Of a stretch of 64,000 nucleotides of DNA, positions 61,247 through 64,000 are shown piece by piece. The translations under genes were made by a program, and so were the position numbers. The notes below the pieces were generated by a model that worked only from the letters and a program-made list of their open reading frames with translations, was not told the DNA's origin and did no database searches. The stretch spans positions 1 to 64,000 of the forward strand of contig OZ251509.1 in the NCBI GenBank assembly GCA_965242855.1, written 5' to 3'. This DNA is from WTGU01 sp965242855 (lineage in GTDB: Bacteria > Pseudomonadota > Alphaproteobacteria > UBA828). Each line of letters starts with the position of its first letter. Position 1 is the stretch's first letter.

Positions 61247-61959
61247 CCCCCAGGTGTAGAACGCGACCGTGCAGAGCGCCGAGCGCAGGGTGTTCTCCAG
61301 CGTGTGCGGAGGCGGGCGCCAAGCCCGACCGCCCGGCGCGCCAGCGCCCACAGATATTTCGTGTACTCGCTCGCGATCAGGCCCGCGGTCCCGCGATAAC
61401 GCCACCAATGCTCGACCTTGACGTGTTCCGGAAAGACGGGATGCGCCACGAGAGTAACATCCGGCATGGCGTTGCGGAACTCCATCATCGCCCGCGGCAT
61501 GTGGTAGCCGCCGGTGACCAGGCGCAGGCTGGCGAAGGAGCGGCCGGCCATCCAGGCGGCGGTCTCGCGCGCGTTGGCCTCGGTGTCGTCGGCCTGGTAG
61601 CCCAGGTCCACGCAACAGGCCCACAGGCGCCGGTCGCGGTAACGGCGCAGCTGCGCGCGCTCGACCCCCTTCGCCACTCCGGTCACGAAGAGCCGGCGCG
61701 CGAGGCCGCTCTCGAGCAGGCGCAGCCCCTCGCTCAGGCGGCCGGAGCCGCCGGTGGGGACGACGATCGCGTCGGTGACGAAGCGCGGGCGCTCGCGTCC
61801 CTCGCCCGCCATGCCCGCGAACCACGGCAGCCCCGCCGACCAGAGCAGCACGCCGCCCATGGCGAGCGACAGCATGGCCCGCGCCGCGCCGGCCGCGCGC
61901 CGCAAGCGCCGTGCCGCCGGCGCCTCCCGGCCGCGCCTTCCGCCCCGCGGGGTTGACAT
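61243..61959 (-). CDS. ElyC/YdcF-family (DUF218) envelope protein
   Basis: The 238-residue protein has one N-terminal membrane anchor (AMLSLAMGGVLLWSAGLPWF) and a DUF218 domain: TDAIVVPTGGSGRLSEGL, RRLFVTGVAKGVE, TEANARETAAWM and LVTGGYHMPRAMMEF. ElyC-type proteins affect peptidoglycan and envelope integrity by an unknown reaction. The tail after about residue 210 (LRTRWRTPCARRSARSR) is unusual and overlaps the probable plsC start, so the functional end may be earlier. It starts at ATG 61959, divergent from a zinc-ribbon gene. In many relatives ftsE and ftsX precede it; here they do not. Confidence 0.87.
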   Translation of the reverse strand: MSTPRGGRRGREAPAARRLRRAAGAARAMLSLAMGGVLLWSAGLPWFAGMAGEGRERPRFVTDAIVVPTGGSGRLSEGLRLLESGLARRLFVTGVAKGVERAQLRRYRDRRLWACCVDLGYQADDTEANARETAAWMAGRSFASLRLVTGGYHMPRAMMEFRNAMPDVTLVAHPVFPEHVKVEHWWRYRGTAGLIASEYTKYLWALARRAVGLGARLRTRWRTPCARRSARSRSTPGG

Positions 61960-62011
61960 GACGGGCCGCGAGGTTACTTGCTCTCCCTCCCCTTGCAACG
62001 AGACCGGCTCC

Positions 62012-62647
62012 ATGATCGTCGGTTGCCCCTCCTGCGCGACGCGCTACCGGGTCGAACCCGCCGCGTTGGGCGCAAGCGGGCGCCGGGTGCGCTGCACGCG
62101 CTGCGGCCATGTCTGGCGCGAGGAGGCGCCGGCCGATTCGCCCGCGCCGGTCGCGGTGGACGCAGCCCCCGCACCGGCGCCGCCGCGCCGCCGGGGCGGG
62201 CGGATCGACTGGCGCGCGGGCGGGATCGCCGTCGCGGTCGTCGCCGTCGCCGCCGCCGGGCTGGTGGCGGCGCGCGACGAGATCGCGGGGGCCTGGCCGC
62301 CGACGGCGCGGCTCTACGAAGCGGTCGGCCTCGCGGCGGGCGCGGCGGAGGAAGGGCGCGGCCTCCTGATCCGCGACGTGGCCTCGAAGCGGGTGCTGGA
62401 GGGCGGAGTCCCGATCCTGCTCGTGCGCGGCGCGATCGAGAACTCCACCGGGCGGCACCGCGCCGTCCCGGCGATTCGCGCGGCGCTCAAGAGCGAGACG
62501 GGCGCGGAGTTGCATCGCTGGACCATCACGGCGGCGGCGGCGGAACTGGACGCCGGGCAATCAACGACCTTCGAAGACAAGCTCGCCCGCCCGCCGCGCG
62601 GCGCGACCAGCCTCTCCGTCCGCTTCGCCGCCGCCGGGCCGGGCTGA
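62012..62647 (+). CDS. MJ0042-type zinc-ribbon membrane protein with DUF3426-like region
   Basis: The 211-residue protein has an N-terminal zinc ribbon (VGCPSCATRYRVEPAAL, RCTRCGHVWREE, i.e. CxxC pairs), a Pro/Ala linker, one membrane helix (IAVAVVAVAAAGLVAA, about residues 72-90) and a C-terminal periplasmic domain with LVRGAIENSTGRHRAVP and AGQSTTFEDKL typical of DUF3426. The function of the family is unknown. In alphaproteobacteria it usually lies beside ftsE/ftsX, and here beside the ElyC/PlsC pair. The start is ATG 62012. Confidence 0.88.
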   Translation: MIVGCPSCATRYRVEPAALGASGRRVRCTRCGHVWREEAPADSPAPVAVDAAPAPAPPRRRGGRIDWRAGGIAVAVVAVAAAGLVAARDEIAGAWPPTARLYEAVGLAAGAAEEGRGLLIRDVASKRVLEGGVPILLVRGAIENSTGRHRAVPAIRAALKSETGAELHRWTITAAAAELDAGQSTTFEDKLARPPRGATSLSVRFAAAGPG

Positions 62648-62668
62648 GCGGGCCGCCGCGCGGCGCCT

Positions 62669-63949
62669 TCAGGCGAGCCAGGGGGGGAGCAGGTCGCGCG
62701 CCAGCAGCGCCTCCTCGTCCTGCCGGGGGCGGATCGCCGCGACGGCGCGGCCGCGCACCATGACCTCGGCGGGGAGCGGGCGGCCGTTGTAGGTCGAGGC
62801 CATGACGGCGCCGTAGGCGCCCACGTCGCGCACCGCTAGCAGGTCGCCCGCGGCGAGCGGCGGCAGGCGGCGGGCGCGGCCCAACACGTCGCCGCTCTCG
62901 CAGACGGGGCCGGCGATGTCGGTTTCGACGTCGGTCTCGACCGCCGCCCGGGCGGGCGGCGACGCGACCACCGGCTCGATCGCGTGCCACGCCCCGTAGA
63001 GCGCCGGGCGGAGCAGATCGTTCATGGCGGCATCGACGATGGCGACGGCGCGGCCGCCCGCCCGCTTCACGACGAGCACGCGGGTCAGGAGGAGGCCCGC
63101 CGGCGCCGCCAGCCAGCGCCCGGGTTCGATCAGCACCTCCGCCCCCAGGCGATCGCGGACGCGCTCCACCAGGGCGCCGTAGGCGGCGACGTCCGGCGGC
63201 GTCTCGTCGCGATAGCGCACGCCGAGGCCGCCGCCCAGGTCCACCCGCGGGACCGGATGGCCGGCCGCGCGCAGGCGCTCCGCCAGCGCGACGACCCGCT
63301 CGCATGCCGCCTCGAACGGGGCGAGGCGCGCGATCTGCGAGCCGATATGCACGGCGATGCCGACCGGCTCGATGCCCGCCAGCGCCGCCGCCCTGGCGTA
63401 AAGCGCCGGCGCCTCGCGGGCGTCGATGCCGAACTTGTCGCCGCGCCGCCCGGTGGAGATCTTGTCGTGGCTCCCGGCGTCGACGTCCGGGTTCACGCGG
63501 AGCGCCGCCGGCGCGCGGGCGCGCCGCGCGCGCGCGACCTCGTCCAGGAGGGCGAGCTCGGCGGGCGATTCGACGTTGAACTGCGCGATGCCGGCGGCCA
63601 GGGCGCGCTCCATCTCCGCGCGCGTCTTGCCGACGCCGGCGAAGACCAGCCGCTCCGGCGCCATGCCGGCGGCCAGCGCGCGGGCGAGCTCGCCGCCGGA
63701 GACGACGTCGGCCCCGGCGCCGAGGCCGGCGAAGGTGCGGATCACCGCGCGCGCGTCGTTGGCCTTGATCGAATAGTGGATGCGAGCGCGCGGGGCCGCC
63801 GCCGCGAGCGCCCGGTAACGCGCTTCCAGAGCGGCCGCCGCGTAGCAATAGGTCGGCGTGCCGAACCGCGCCGCGACCGCGGGCAGCGGCACCTCCTCGG
63901 CGTGGAGGACGCGGCGGCCGTTCTCCTCCCGGTAGGCGAACGCGCCCAC
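62669..63949 (-). CDS. lysA: Diaminopimelate decarboxylase
   Basis: LysA removes CO2 from meso-diaminopimelate to make lysine. The 426-residue fold III PLP enzyme has the PLP lysine in IHYSIKANDARAVI, the glycine loop DLGGGLGVRY, IEPGRWLAAPAG, and the CESGDVLGRARRL and AYGAVMASTYNGRPLP substrate motifs. The start is GTG 63949, close to the family start (FAYREENGRRVLHAEEV). In alphaproteobacteria a small lipoprotein gene normally precedes it, and the end of such a gene is visible 10 bp upstream. Confidence 0.96.
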   Translation of the reverse strand: MGAFAYREENGRRVLHAEEVPLPAVAARFGTPTYCYAAAALEARYRALAAAAPRARIHYSIKANDARAVIRTFAGLGAGADVVSGGELARALAAGMAPERLVFAGVGKTRAEMERALAAGIAQFNVESPAELALLDEVARARRARAPAALRVNPDVDAGSHDKISTGRRGDKFGIDAREAPALYARAAALAGIEPVGIAVHIGSQIARLAPFEAACERVVALAERLRAAGHPVPRVDLGGGLGVRYRDETPPDVAAYGALVERVRDRLGAEVLIEPGRWLAAPAGLLLTRVLVVKRAGGRAVAIVDAAMNDLLRPALYGAWHAIEPVVASPPARAAVETDVETDIAGPVCESGDVLGRARRLPPLAAGDLLAVRDVGAYGAVMASTYNGRPLPAEVMVRGRAVAAIRPRQDEEALLARDLLPPWLA

Positions 63950-63959
63950 GGCGGGCGCG

Positions 63960-64000
63960 TCAGGCCGACGGCGGGGGCGCCGCCGACGCCTCGGCGGGCG
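63960..64000 (-). CDS. C-terminal end of an unidentified gene (possibly the LptM-like lipoprotein)
   Basis: Thirteen codons up to TGA at 63960 read PAEASAAPPPSA. The proline-rich end and the position just before lysA fit the short lipoprotein that often sits there. Too little is present to be sure. Confidence 0.35.
   Translation of the reverse strand, partial: PAEASAAPPPSA

Overview
The window is GC-rich chromosomal DNA with tightly packed genes, many of them coupled by 4-bp stop/start overlaps. Gene content and order point to an alphaproteobacterium, probably Rhodospirillales-like: a thrS-infC-rpmI-rplT-pheST-lepA run, carAB-greA, dnaG, accA beside mlaA/mlaC, ftsK-lolA, an ElyC/PlsC pair and lysA. 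This placement is inferred from gene content only; no tree could be run.

Layout. 1-7.5 kb (minus): lepA (cut by the window edge), pheT, pheS, rplT, rpmI, infC (apparently starting at AUA) and thrS, read from a strong promoter upstream of thrS. 7.5-16.3 kb: a methyltransferase and an actinobacterial-type inositol-phosphate synthase, an AcuI-type reductase, and the carA-carB-greA operon divergent from a YqeY-like gene and dnaG. 18-22 kb: a sulfotransferase-cysD-cysNC cassette that would make PAPS and use it on the spot. 22-25.4 kb (minus): DjlA-like co-chaperone, EamA permease, cell-wall amidase, HMG-CoA lyase-like enzyme. 25.6-30.3 kb: an EF-G paralogue, MlaA, MlaC, a small lipoprotein and accA.

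30.3-34.1 kb is a decayed prophage patch: a 5'-truncated MuF head protein with a C-terminal nuclease-toxin-like domain, several small unknown genes, a 10-bp phased repeat, an ART-toxin-like C-terminal fragment and an intact IS5/IS427-type element with a textbook -1 frameshift site. 34.3-41.8 kb returns to envelope genes (lipoprotein, MATE exporter, LolA, FtsK, peptide-binding protein).

41.8-43.6 kb holds a two-gene AAA ATPase/PIN nuclease module that looks like a defence system. 43.8-51.5 kb is metabolic (ACC deaminase, permease, 2-hydroxyacid dehydrogenase, ROK regulator, class II ribonucleotide reductase, GalE).

51.5-59.7 kb is a second accessory region: two tandem copies of a small coiled-coil/membrane protein under identical, apparently leaderless promoters; a HicB-like two-gene pair; tandem glycosyltransferases; an AT-richer foreign gene behind a perfect palindrome; a Panacea-domain antitoxin coupled to a small membrane protein; and an AAA-TOPRIM (OLD-like) nuclease gene bracketed by a duplicated 3' end of the neighbouring epimerase gene. 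The window ends with epimerase, PlsC, ElyC, a zinc-ribbon protein, lysA and the tail of one more gene.

The best candidates for new biology are the AAA-PIN pair, the PanA/membrane-protein pair, the direct-repeat-flanked OLD-like cassette, the palindrome-controlled foreign gene, and the MuF/ART toxin remnants. No tRNA, rRNA or CRISPR array was seen.
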